Origin: Sphingomonas sp. S-NIH.Pt15_0812
GTDB taxonomy: Bacteria; Pseudomonadota; Alphaproteobacteria; Sphingomonadales; Sphingomonadaceae
Direction: 5' to 3'
Assembly: GCF_003951315.1 (NCBI RefSeq)
Contig: NZ_QLJH01000001.1
Coordinates: forward strand, 1 to 64,000
DNA: 64,000 nt
The position numbers and the translations under genes are program-made. The first letter of the stretch is position 1; each line of letters starts with the position of its first letter. Of this stretch, positions 54,813 through 62,906 are shown piece by piece. Under the pieces are notes generated by a model, which did not search any database, had not been told where the DNA came from, and saw only the letters and a program-made list of their open reading frames with translations.

Positions 54813-56132
54813 TCACTCCACGGTCAGGTCGGGATCGAGCGATGTCGCCCTCAGCTGCGCGATGCGCCGCCCGTCGAGCGACACGATCTCGAAACGCCAG
54901 CCATTATGCTCGAACGTCTCCCCCGGCACCGGCAGATGGGTCAGCCGGGCGAGCGCGAAGCCGGCCATGGTATGGTAATCGGCATCGGTCGGCTCGTCGC
55001 GCCATTGCAGCAGGCGATAGCCGTCATGCGCGGACACCAGCCCGTCGATCAGAAGCGATCCGTCGTCCTGGCGGACGATGGCGGGATCGGGCCCGTCCTC
55101 GTCCTCCGCCAGCTCGCCGGCCAGCGCCTCCAGCAGGTCGGTCTGCGTCACCAGCCCCTCGACGCTGCCATATTCGTTGATGATGACCGCCAGGCGCACG
55201 GGCGAGCGCTTGAACTGCTCCAGAACGCGGACGATCGGCGTCGCCTCATGGACGATCAGCGGCTTGCGCACCACCGCCAGCGGATCGATCGCGCCGCCGT
55301 CCAGCGCCTGGTCGAGCAGGTCCTTTTTCAGGATCATGCCGCGCAGCTCGTCCAGATCGGCCTGCCCGACCAGCAACTGTTCGTGGGTCGAGCGTCGCAC
55401 CGCCTGGAGGACCATCTCCGGCCCGGCATCGGCGTCGATCCAGTCGATGTCGCGGCGCGGGGTCATGATGTCGACGATCCGCCTGTCGCCGAGCGTGAAG
55501 ACGCGCTCCGCCACCTCCTGCTGCGCCTCGTTGAGCAGGCCGGCCTCGTGGCTGGCGGCGACGAGCAGCTTCAACTCCTCGGGGGAGTGCAGCGCCTCCT
55601 CGCCGGTGCCGGGACGCAGGCCGAACAGCCGCAGCACCAGATTGCCCAGGCCGTTGAGCGCGCCGATCGCCGGGCGCAGCACGAACAGGAAGACGGCGAG
55701 CGGCCGCACCACCCAGAGCGCGGTCCGCTCGCTGCGCTGGAGCGCCAGGCTCTTGGGGGCGAGTTCGCCGAGCACGATGTGGAGCGCGGTGATGACGGTG
55801 AAGGAGATCGCCACCGCCACCGCATGAGACCCGCCCGAGGCGAGACCGGCGGGCAGGCCGGCGAGCATCGGCTCGACCAGATGCGCCAGCGCCGGCTCGC
55901 CGATCCAGCCCAGCGCCAGCGACGAGATGGTGATGCCGAGCTGCGTGGCGGCGAGATTGGCGTCGAGCTGGTCGATCGCGCGTTGCAGGGCCTTGGCGTT
56001 CATCCGCCCGGCATTGACCAGCTCCGCCACCCGGCTGCGCCGCACCGCGACCAGCGAGAATTCCGAGGCGACGAAGAAGCCGTTGGCGATGACGAGCACC
56101 AGCACCGCGGCCAGTCCGAGAAACGGCGACAT
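54813..56132 (-). CDS. CNNM/CorC (HlyC/CorC-family) transporter-like protein
   Basis: A 439-residue protein. DUF21/CNNM membrane domain (about 1-200) starting LAAVLVLVIANGFFVASEFSLV; a CBS pair (about 215-335, TLGDRRIVDIMTPRRDIDW); and a C-terminal CorC_HlyC domain (about 350-430, DGSLLIDGLVSAHDGYRLL, VPGETFEHNGWRFEIVS). The family is linked to Mg2+/Co2+ homeostasis; the haemolysin name is historical. AAGGAGCTT precedes the ATG. It separates nasS-nasT from the nitrate operon; its stop is only 57 bases before the leader hairpins. Confidence 0.9.
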   Translation of the reverse strand: MSPFLGLAAVLVLVIANGFFVASEFSLVAVRRSRVAELVNAGRMNAKALQRAIDQLDANLAATQLGITISSLALGWIGEPALAHLVEPMLAGLPAGLASGGSHAVAVAISFTVITALHIVLGELAPKSLALQRSERTALWVVRPLAVFLFVLRPAIGALNGLGNLVLRLFGLRPGTGEEALHSPEELKLLVAASHEAGLLNEAQQEVAERVFTLGDRRIVDIMTPRRDIDWIDADAGPEMVLQAVRRSTHEQLLVGQADLDELRGMILKKDLLDQALDGGAIDPLAVVRKPLIVHEATPIVRVLEQFKRSPVRLAVIINEYGSVEGLVTQTDLLEALAGELAEDEDGPDPAIVRQDDGSLLIDGLVSAHDGYRLLQWRDEPTDADYHTMAGFALARLTHLPVPGETFEHNGWRFEIVSLDGRRIAQLRATSLDPDLTVE

Positions 56133-56312
56133 AAGCTCCTTACCCCGCAGGCCGAAGTCCGACCTGCGTCATGATGCCCGGCGGTCGGCGGCGGGCGCGC
56201 CTTGTGCGCGGGTGTGGCACAGCCGCGCGGGCTTGGGGAGGGCGGATCGTTCGCGGCGGGGGTTGTTTGCGCCGGGGACACGCATTCTACCCTTGACGGG
56301 GAGCGCAATGGG

Positions 56313-57524
56313 TCAGGGCAGTCCCGCCAGATAGCCCGGCATGTCGTCGGGATCGAAGGCCCGTCCGTCGAAGAACCGGTCGCTGCCCAGCATCAGCCGG
56401 CCCTGGGTCGAGCCTGCGGCGATCGGTTCGCCCAAGGCGCCCTCCAGCTTGGAGCTGGCGCCGGGCAGCACCGCGCCCGATCCGGCGAGCGCGGCCCGGT
56501 ACAGGTCGGGGCGGAAGGTCGCCATCGCCGCCGCCGCCTCGTGCCCGTCGAACGGCTGGCCTTCCCAGCGGATCATCTGGGTGTAGAGCCACGCCGCCTG
56601 GCTGCGCCACGGGAAGTTGGCGGCCTCGCGATACTGGAACATGAAGTCGGGATAATGGATCGGGTCGCCGTCCGGCACCACCCGGATGCGATCGGTGATC
56701 GCGCGCAGGATCGCATCGACCGGCGCGTCGCAATATTCCGGGCGCGCCAGGATCGCCGCGCTGTCCCCGGCGGTGCCGGGGGCGACGAAATGCGCGGCGG
56801 CGGCATGGAGCGCGCGGATCAGGGCGGCGACCGCCTCCGGCCGTTGGGCGGCGGTGGCGGCGGTCAGCGCCAGCACCTTCTCGACGCCGCGCCGCCACAC
56901 CTGCGCGCTGGCCAGCGCGATGCGGCCAACGCCGCGATCGACCGCGATCGAGTTCCACGGTTCGCCGACGCAGATGCCGTCGATCGCGCCCGTCGCCAGC
57001 GCATCGGCGGCGAAGGGCGGGCTGGTGACCGCGATCACGACATCCTCGTCCGGGCGGATGCCGACCTGCGCCAGCCAGTAGCGGAGCATATAGTTGTGGC
57101 TGGAATGGCGATGCACCACGCCCAGCCGTATCGGTCGCCCGGCCGCGCGGCGCGCCGCCGCCACCTGCTTCAGCGCCGCGCCCAGCGTCACCGGATCGCC
57201 CAGTCCCGCGTCCAGCCCGCACGCCTCGCCCAGCGCGGTCGACAGGGTGATGGCGTTGCCGTTCAGCCCCAGCACGAACGGCACCGCCAGCGGCACCGCC
57301 GGTCGCCCCCGGCCCAGGGTCGTCGCGATCGCCAGCGGCGCGACCAGATGCGCGGCATCGGTATGGCCATAGAGCAGCCGGTCGCGCACCGTCGCCCAGG
57401 TCAGGTCGCGCACCGGCCGGATCGCGATCCCCTCGGCCGCCGCGAAGCCCAGTTCGTGCGCCAGGATCGGCAGCGCGGCATCGACGAGCGGCAGGAAGCC
57501 GATGCGGAACGTCTCGCGGCCCAT
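56313..57524 (-). CDS. nasS: Nitrate-sensing CmpA/NrtA-like protein NasS
   Basis: A 403-residue ABC substrate-binding-type protein (NrtA/CmpA fold) without a signal peptide and without transporter genes, as expected for the cytoplasmic nitrate sensor NasS. Motifs: FRIGFLPLVDAALPILAHELGFA, DAAHLVAPLAIA, GLNGNAITLS, GICVGEPWNSIAVDRGVG, and HYPDFMFQYREAANFPWRSQ AAW near the end. NasS binds NasT and releases it when nitrate is present. GGGAGGG supports the ATG, which shares one base with the nasT stop; a GTG codon just before it is an alternative. Confidence 0.9.
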   Translation of the reverse strand: MGRETFRIGFLPLVDAALPILAHELGFAAAEGIAIRPVRDLTWATVRDRLLYGHTDAAHLVAPLAIATTLGRGRPAVPLAVPFVLGLNGNAITLSTALGEACGLDAGLGDPVTLGAALKQVAAARRAAGRPIRLGVVHRHSSHNYMLRYWLAQVGIRPDEDVVIAVTSPPFAADALATGAIDGICVGEPWNSIAVDRGVGRIALASAQVWRRGVEKVLALTAATAAQRPEAVAALIRALHAAAAHFVAPGTAGDSAAILARPEYCDAPVDAILRAITDRIRVVPDGDPIHYPDFMFQYREAANFPWRSQAAWLYTQMIRWEGQPFDGHEAAAAMATFRPDLYRAALAGSGAVLPGASSKLEGALGEPIAAGSTQGRLMLGSDRFFDGRAFDPDDMPGYLAGLP

Positions 57525-58102
57525 CACAGCCCTCCCATCACGGCGTCGCTGGTCACGATCGCCTCCGCCACCTCGGCGATGCGCCGGTTGGACTGCATCG
57601 CATGGCCGCGCAGCAGCGCATAGGCGGCCGGTTCGTCCAGGTTCCGCCGCTTCATCAGGATCGCCTTGGCCCGGTCGATCACCTGTCGGTCGGCGAGGGC
57701 GGTCTTCGCCTCGGCCAATTCGGCCTGAAGCCGGGAAAAGGCCTGGAAGCGGCGGATCGCCAGCTCCAGGATCGGCTGGATGCGCTGCTTGGCCAGGCCG
57801 TCGACGACATAGGCGGAGACGCCGGCATCGACCGCCGCCATCGTCGCCGCCGCATCCGACTGGTCGACGAACATCGCGATCGGCCGGGCCAGCGCCCGCG
57901 ACATGGCGAAGAAATCCTCCAGCAGGTCGCGGCTGGGATTTTCCAGGTTGATGAGCACGACCTCCGGCGCGGCGGCCTCGACCTGCGCGACCAGCGGCCC
58001 GGCGGGATCGATCACCGCCAGGTCGGTCAGCCCCGCCTCGCGCAGTCCCTCCGAGATGATCGCGGCGCGCGTGGTGCTGGTATCGATGATCGCGATTCGC
58101 AC
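57524..58102 (-). CDS. nasT: ANTAR response-regulator-like antiterminator NasT
   Basis: A 192-residue protein: a receiver-like domain (about 1-120, RIAIIDTSTTRAAIISEGL ... DAGVSAYVVDGL), a coiled coil and a C-terminal ANTAR domain (about 130-190, ADRQVIDRAKAILMKRRNL then DEPAAYALLRGHAM). The position usually holding the phospho-acceptor is Asn (VLINLENPSRD, about residue 52), which fits a NasS-controlled rather than kinase-controlled regulator. ANTAR domains bind dual-hexaloop RNA and stop terminator formation; such an RNA is present upstream of the nitrate porter. GTG start; the upstream ribosome site is weak. First gene of the nasT-nasS operon, divergent from copA. Confidence 0.92.
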   Translation of the reverse strand: MRIAIIDTSTTRAAIISEGLREAGLTDLAVIDPAGPLVAQVEAAAPEVVLINLENPSRDLLEDFFAMSRALARPIAMFVDQSDAAATMAAVDAGVSAYVVDGLAKQRIQPILELAIRRFQAFSRLQAELAEAKTALADRQVIDRAKAILMKRRNLDEPAAYALLRGHAMQSNRRIAEVAEAIVTSDAVMGGL

Positions 58103-58203
58103 GGGGTACGATCTACAATCCGGGGCCGGAGCGGGCCAGTCTCTATCGAACGGGGGCGTCCTGTGGCATGGCCGCGTTCAGGTGCGCCGGGCTAGGGGGC
58201 GGG

Positions 58204-58217
58204 CGCTACCGGTAGCG
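58204..58217. promoter_or_regulatory. Perfect 14-base palindrome upstream of copA, possible operator
   Basis: CGCTACCGGTAGCG is fully self-complementary and ends 21 bases before the copA ATG; a second palindrome GGATCGATCC (58224-58233) follows. Their place in the nasT-copA divergent gap suggests a binding site for a metal-responsive regulator, but no consensus is recognised. Confidence 0.35.
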
Positions 58218-58238
58218 TACCGAGGATCGATCCGTCCG

Positions 58239-60032
58239 ATGACCCTGTTTTCCCGCCGACATTTTATTCGCGATGCCGCCCTGGGCGGTGGCGCGGCGAT
58301 GGTGCCCGGCTGGGCGCGCGCCGTCTCCGCCGGGATCGCCGCGCCGCTGCCGAGCCTGTCGGGCGAGGAGATCGCGCTGCGCGTCGAATCGCTGCACGGC
58401 ATGATCGACGGCCGGCCGGCGCACCGGATCGGCATCAATGGCGGCTCGCCCGCGCCGCTCCTCCGGCTGCGCGAGGGGCAGCGGGTGCGGATCGCCGTCA
58501 CCAATGCGCTGGACGAGGAGACCTCGATCCACTGGCACGGGCTGTTGCTGCCCTTCCAGATGGACGGCGTGCCGGGGATCAGCTTTCCCGGCATCCCGGC
58601 GGGCAAGACCTTCACCTATGACTTTCCGGTGATCCAGTCGGGCACCTATTGGTATCACAGCCATAGCGGGTTGCAGGAGCAGATGGGGCATTACGGCCCG
58701 ATCGTGATCGACCCCGCCGGCCCCGATCCGGTGCGGAGCGACCGCGAGCATGTCGTGGTGCTGTCCGATCACAGCGCGATGCATCCGCACCGCATCTTCG
58801 CCAAGCTGAAGCAGCAGGGCGGCTATTTCAACTACCAGAAACAGACGCTGGCGGGCCTGCTCGCCGGCCGCGACCAAAAGCTCGAGGATCGGATCGACTG
58901 GGGCCGGATGCGGATGGACCCCAGCGACGTGTCCGACGTGACCGGATCGACCTATACCTATCTGGTCAACGGCCATGGCCCGGCGGACCATTGGACCGGG
59001 CTGTTCGGGCCGGGCGAGACGGTGCGGCTGCGGCTGGTCAACGCGTCGGCGATGACCAATTTCAACGTCCGCCTGCCGGGCCTGGCGATGACGGTGGTGC
59101 AGGCGGACGGGCAGAATGTCCGGCCGGTGACGGTCGACGAGCTCCAGATCGCGGTGGCGGAGACCTATGACGTGCTGGTCCGCCCGGCCGAGCCGCGCGC
59201 CTATGCGCTGGTGGCGGAGGCGTGGGACCGGTCGGGCATGGCGCGCGCCACGCTCGCTCCGCGCGCCGGCCTGACCGCGCCGGTGCCGCCGCTCCGCCGC
59301 CGGCCGCTCGCCACCATGACCGACATGGGGATGGGGGCGATGGCGGGCATGGATCATGGCGCGATGAAGCATGACGGGCCGGCCGCCGCCGATTGCCCGC
59401 CCGAACACGCCGCCATGGGTCATTGCACGCCCGGCGCCCCGGCCGGCGGCGCGGCGATGCCCGCCATGAGCCACAAGATGCGCGACTTCGCCAATGCGCC
59501 CGGCCTGCCGAAGACGGTCGTGGTGCAGACCGTGTCGCCGATGCCGATGGACCGGATGGGCGATCCGCCGCAGGGGCTGGCCGATGTCGGCCACCGGGTG
59601 CTGGTCTATACCGACCTGGTCGCGCTGGCGCGCAATCCGGATGGCCGCGCGCCGACGCGCCAGCTCCAGATCCACCTGACCGGCAATATGGAACGCTATA
59701 TGTGGGCGTTCGACGGGGTGAAGATGAACGCCGTCACCGCGCCCATCCCGTTCCGCCAGGGCGAGCGGGTGCGCGTGACGCTGGTCAACGACACGATGAT
59801 GGCGCATCCCATCCACTTGCATGGCCATTTCTTCGAACTGGTGACGGGACATGGCGATCACGCCCCGCGCAAGCATACGATCAACGTCGCGCCGGGCGGC
59901 ACCGCCACCTTCGACCTGACCGCCGATGCGCTGGGCGACTGGGCGTTCCACTGTCATCTCCTCTATCACATGCATGCCGGGATGATGCAGGTCGTCACCG
60001 TCCGCCCGGACGCGGCGGGAGCGGCGGCGTGA
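58239..60032 (+). CDS. copA: Copper resistance multicopper oxidase CopA
   Basis: A 597-residue periplasmic oxidase with a twin-arginine signal (SRRHFIRDAALGGGAAMV). Copper sites: HWHG (about 98), WYHSHSGLQEQMG (about 140), HPIHLHGHFF (about 525) and HCHLLYHMHAGMM (about 571), covering type 1, 2 and 3 coppers. A Met/His-rich insert (about 360-425, MTDMGMGAMAGMDHGAMKHD and CPPEHAAMGHC) adds extra copper ligands, typical of CopA/PcoA. The family oxidises Cu(I) or binds excess copper. Overlaps copB by 4 bp (GTGA). The ribosome site is unclear; GAGGA is about 14 bases upstream. Confidence 0.93.
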   Translation: MTLFSRRHFIRDAALGGGAAMVPGWARAVSAGIAAPLPSLSGEEIALRVESLHGMIDGRPAHRIGINGGSPAPLLRLREGQRVRIAVTNALDEETSIHWHGLLLPFQMDGVPGISFPGIPAGKTFTYDFPVIQSGTYWYHSHSGLQEQMGHYGPIVIDPAGPDPVRSDREHVVVLSDHSAMHPHRIFAKLKQQGGYFNYQKQTLAGLLAGRDQKLEDRIDWGRMRMDPSDVSDVTGSTYTYLVNGHGPADHWTGLFGPGETVRLRLVNASAMTNFNVRLPGLAMTVVQADGQNVRPVTVDELQIAVAETYDVLVRPAEPRAYALVAEAWDRSGMARATLAPRAGLTAPVPPLRRRPLATMTDMGMGAMAGMDHGAMKHDGPAAADCPPEHAAMGHCTPGAPAGGAAMPAMSHKMRDFANAPGLPKTVVVQTVSPMPMDRMGDPPQGLADVGHRVLVYTDLVALARNPDGRAPTRQLQIHLTGNMERYMWAFDGVKMNAVTAPIPFRQGERVRVTLVNDTMMAHPIHLHGHFFELVTGHGDHAPRKHTINVAPGGTATFDLTADALGDWAFHCHLLYHMHAGMMQVVTVRPDAAGAAA

Positions 60033-60949
60033 TCGGAGCGATGCTCCTGCTGGCCGTGATGCCGCCGCAGCACGATATGCACGCGATGCCCGGCATGGCG
60101 CAGGACCGGCCCGCCAGTGTCGATCCGTCCTGTCCGCCGGAGCATGAAGCGATGGGGCATTGCACGCGCCGGCCGCAGGCCGCCCCGCCGGCCGGCACCG
60201 ACCAGCCGGCCGGCGACGCGCCGCCACCGCCGGCCCCGACCGACCGCGCCGCCGACCGCTTCCACGATCCCGGCGCGATGGCCGCCGCCGACCGGGCGAT
60301 GCGGCGCGAGCATGGCGGCATGGCCTTCCGCCAGATCCTGTTCAACCTGGCGGAGGTGTCGCCGCGCGCCGGTCGCGACTCCTATCGCTGGGACGGCGAG
60401 GGCTGGTTCGGCGGCGACATCCACCGGCTGGTGGTGCGCAGCGAGGGCGAGGGCGCGTTCCGCAGCCGGGTCGAGACGGCGGAGGTGCAGGCGCTCTATT
60501 CGCGCGGCGTCGATCCCTATTGGAACCTGCAGGCCGGCCTGCGCCAGGATCTGGGTGCCGGCGCGCGGCGGACCTATGCGGTGGTCGGCGTCGAGGGGCT
60601 GGCCCCCTATTGGTTCGACGTGGAGGGCGCGCTGTTCTTGTCGGATCGCGGCGAACTGCTCGGCCGGGTCGAGGGCTGGTACGACCAGCGCGTGACGCAG
60701 CGGCTGATCCTCCAGCCGCGCGTCGAGTTCAACCTCGCCGCGCAGGACATGCCCGGCCGCCGCATCGGGGCCGGGCTGTCGACGGCGGAGGCGGGCCTCC
60801 GCCTGCGCTACGAATTCGCCCGCGAGTTCGCGCCCTATGTCGGGGCGAACTGGGAGCGCCGCACCGGCGCCACCGCCCGCTACGCGCGGGGGCGGGGCGA
60901 GGATGCGGGCGGCGCGGCGCTGGTGCTGGGCGTCCGCGCCTGGTTCTGA
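60029..60949 (+). CDS. copB: Copper resistance outer-membrane protein CopB
   Basis: A 306-residue protein. An exported, metal-ligand-rich N-terminal part (PPQHDMHAMPGMAQ, CPPEHEAMGHC, Pro-rich linker to about 75) is followed by the CopB beta-barrel with RWDGEGWFGGDIHRLVVRSE, VQALYSRGVDPYWNLQAGLR and GLAPYWFDVEGALFLSDRG, ending WERRTGATARYARGRGED. The GTG start overlaps the copA stop. The signal peptide is short (IGAMLLLAVM). It works with CopA in periplasmic/outer-membrane copper tolerance. Confidence 0.92.
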   Translation: MIGAMLLLAVMPPQHDMHAMPGMAQDRPASVDPSCPPEHEAMGHCTRRPQAAPPAGTDQPAGDAPPPPAPTDRAADRFHDPGAMAAADRAMRREHGGMAFRQILFNLAEVSPRAGRDSYRWDGEGWFGGDIHRLVVRSEGEGAFRSRVETAEVQALYSRGVDPYWNLQAGLRQDLGAGARRTYAVVGVEGLAPYWFDVEGALFLSDRGELLGRVEGWYDQRVTQRLILQPRVEFNLAAQDMPGRRIGAGLSTAEAGLRLRYEFAREFAPYVGANWERRTGATARYARGRGEDAGGAALVLGVRAWF

Positions 60950-60958
60950 CGGCCCGAT

Positions 60959-60983
60959 ATTCCTCCCCTGCGCGGGGAGGAAT
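60959..60983. terminator. Bidirectional terminator-like hairpin between copB and fucosidase
   Basis: Perfect 10 bp arms ATTCCTCCCC and GGGGAGGAAT with a five-base loop, in the 37-base gap between two convergent genes. It can serve both strands. The short AT end of the stem is not followed by a T-run. Confidence 0.55.
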
Positions 60984-60986
60984 GCG

Positions 60987-62906
60987 TCATCCCGCGAATG
61001 CCCCGATATCGGCGACCGCCATCTTTGCGGCCGGCACGGCGGTCGCGGCGAAGGTGAAGCGCAGGTAGCGGAGGCGGCGCGGGGCGGGGAAGGGGATGCG
61101 CTGCGTCGCCAGGGCATAGGCGATGTTGGGGAATTCGCCCTCGCCCGCCGCCGTCCAGGCCCGGCCGTCGACGCTCGTTTCCACGCGGTAGCCGCGCGGC
61201 GGGGCGGCGTTGGGCGTGGGGTTGCGCTCGGGCGTCAGCGAGAAGCCGGCCAGATCGCGGGCCTGCCCCAGGTCGAGCGTCAGCGTCGCGGGCGCGGCGG
61301 CGGTCGGCGCGGGCGTCGTCCAGGCGGTGGCGACATCATTGTCCAGCATGGCCTCGGCCCCCGGCGCGGAGGCGGCGACCACGGTCCAGCCCTTGCCGGT
61401 CAGCACCTGGTCCTCGCGCGCGGCGGGCGGCGCGACGGGCACCGGCGCGACCGATCGGAACAGCGCCACTTCGCTGATCGCCGGGCAGACCGGGGCTTCC
61501 AGCACCACGAGGCGCAGGCGGCGCGCGCTGATCGGCCGGGGCAGGCGGATGATCCGCTGCGCGCCGATGCACTCATGCTCGGCCAGCCGCTGCCAGCGGC
61601 CGTCCGTCTCCGCCTCGACCGCGAAGCGCGTCACGCGCACGCCGAGCGGCAGATGTTCGCGCAGGCGGATCAGGTCGAACGGCCGGTTCGGCGGCAGGTC
61701 GAGCGTCAGCGTCGGCGTCGTCACGCCATCGGGCGTCGACCAGTAGCTATCGTCGCGTCCGTCCAGCACCCGGGCGGGGGCGAAGGCGGGGCCGCGCACA
61801 TGGCTGGCGCTCGCCACCGCGCCCTGGGCCAGGTCGGTCGCGAAGCTGGCCCGTTGTGCGTCGCCGAAGGATTTCAGCACCGCCACGTCATGCGCGGCCA
61901 GCTGCCCGCGCCGGTCGGGCGGCAGGTTGAGGTTGAGATTGGTGCCGCGCCCGACCGACTCATCGAACAATCGCACCAGCCGCGCCGGACTCTTCACCTT
62001 GGCGTCCTCGTCGGCATGATAGAACCAGCCGGGCCGGATCGACACATCGGTTTCCGCCGGCCACCAGAGCGGTGCGCCGCGCACGCCGCTATTTCCCTCC
62101 GACTGGACATAGGGATGGTTCGGCATGGTCGGCCAGCAGGGATCGCCCGCCACGCCATTCTCGTTGCCGACCCAGCGGATGTCCGCGCCCAGCGGATCGA
62201 AGGTGCAGGCGTCGGGCTGATATCGGTGGACCAGCGCGATCGTCTTCGGCCAGTCGTAATAGCGGGGCGCATCGATCTTCCGCGTCTCGCGCGCGCCGCC
62301 ATAATAGCCGTCGCCGCCATTGGCCCCGTCGAACCAGAATTCGAACAGCTTGCCGTAGCGGGTGCAAAGCTCGACGATCTGCTGGCGGAAATAGTCGATA
62401 TAGGCGGGCCGGCCATAGTCGGCGTGGTTGCGGTCCCAGGGCGACAGATACAGTCCGAAGGACAGGCCGGCGCGGCGGGTGGCGCGCTCCATCTCGCCGA
62501 CCACATCGCCCTTGCCGTTCTTGTACGGGCTGTTGCGGATGCAATGTTCGGTCAGCATCGTCGGCCACAGGCAGAAGCCGTCATGATGCTTGGCGGTCAG
62601 GATGATACCGGTCATCCCGCCCGCCTTGGCCGCCGCGACGATCTGGTCGGGATCGAAGTCGGTCGGGTTGAACAGCTTGGGGCTTTCGTCGCCCAGCCCC
62701 CATTCGCGCCCCGTGAAGGTGTTGATGGAGAAATGGACGAAGGCATATTGCTGGCGCTTGTGCCAGATCAGCTGGCGCGGCGAGGGCGTGGCCCCCCAGG
62801 GGCGCGGCGTGCCGGTCGCGGCGGCGGCGGGGCCGGCCAGGCCGGCGGCCATGCCAGTCGCCATGCCGGAGGCGATCAGGGAACGGCGGGACAGGTCGGT
62901 CATCAT
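60987..62906 (-). CDS. GH29 alpha-L-fucosidase with two C-terminal F5/8C-type domains
   Basis: A 639-residue exported enzyme with a Tat-like signal (LSRRSLIASGMATGMAAGLAG). Catalytic GH29 domain (about 40-340): YAFVHFSINTFTGREWG, GIILTAKHHDGFCLWP, the nucleophile in FEFWFDGANG (about 192), and LNLNLPPDRRGQL closing the domain. Two discoidin-like modules follow (about 365-475 and 500-635), suited to binding polysaccharide. Removes alpha-L-fucose. The ATG overlaps the upstream gene's stop by 4 bp (ATGA), so the two form an operon, probably the end of a polysaccharide-utilisation locus continuing beyond the window. Confidence 0.9.
   Translation of the reverse strand: MMTDLSRRSLIASGMATGMAAGLAGPAAAATGTPRPWGATPSPRQLIWHKRQQYAFVHFSINTFTGREWGLGDESPKLFNPTDFDPDQIVAAAKAGGMTGIILTAKHHDGFCLWPTMLTEHCIRNSPYKNGKGDVVGEMERATRRAGLSFGLYLSPWDRNHADYGRPAYIDYFRQQIVELCTRYGKLFEFWFDGANGGDGYYGGARETRKIDAPRYYDWPKTIALVHRYQPDACTFDPLGADIRWVGNENGVAGDPCWPTMPNHPYVQSEGNSGVRGAPLWWPAETDVSIRPGWFYHADEDAKVKSPARLVRLFDESVGRGTNLNLNLPPDRRGQLAAHDVAVLKSFGDAQRASFATDLAQGAVASASHVRGPAFAPARVLDGRDDSYWSTPDGVTTPTLTLDLPPNRPFDLIRLREHLPLGVRVTRFAVEAETDGRWQRLAEHECIGAQRIIRLPRPISARRLRLVVLEAPVCPAISEVALFRSVAPVPVAPPAAREDQVLTGKGWTVVAASAPGAEAMLDNDVATAWTTPAPTAAAPATLTLDLGQARDLAGFSLTPERNPTPNAAPPRGYRVETSVDGRAWTAAGEGEFPNIAYALATQRIPFPAPRRLRYLRFTFAATAVPAAKMAVADIGAFAG

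Noticed and set aside
54756..54815. NtrC-like half site (TGCACC) upstream of the nitrate leader
   Set aside because: The second half does not match at the required spacing and no sigma-54 -24/-12 pair is convincing.
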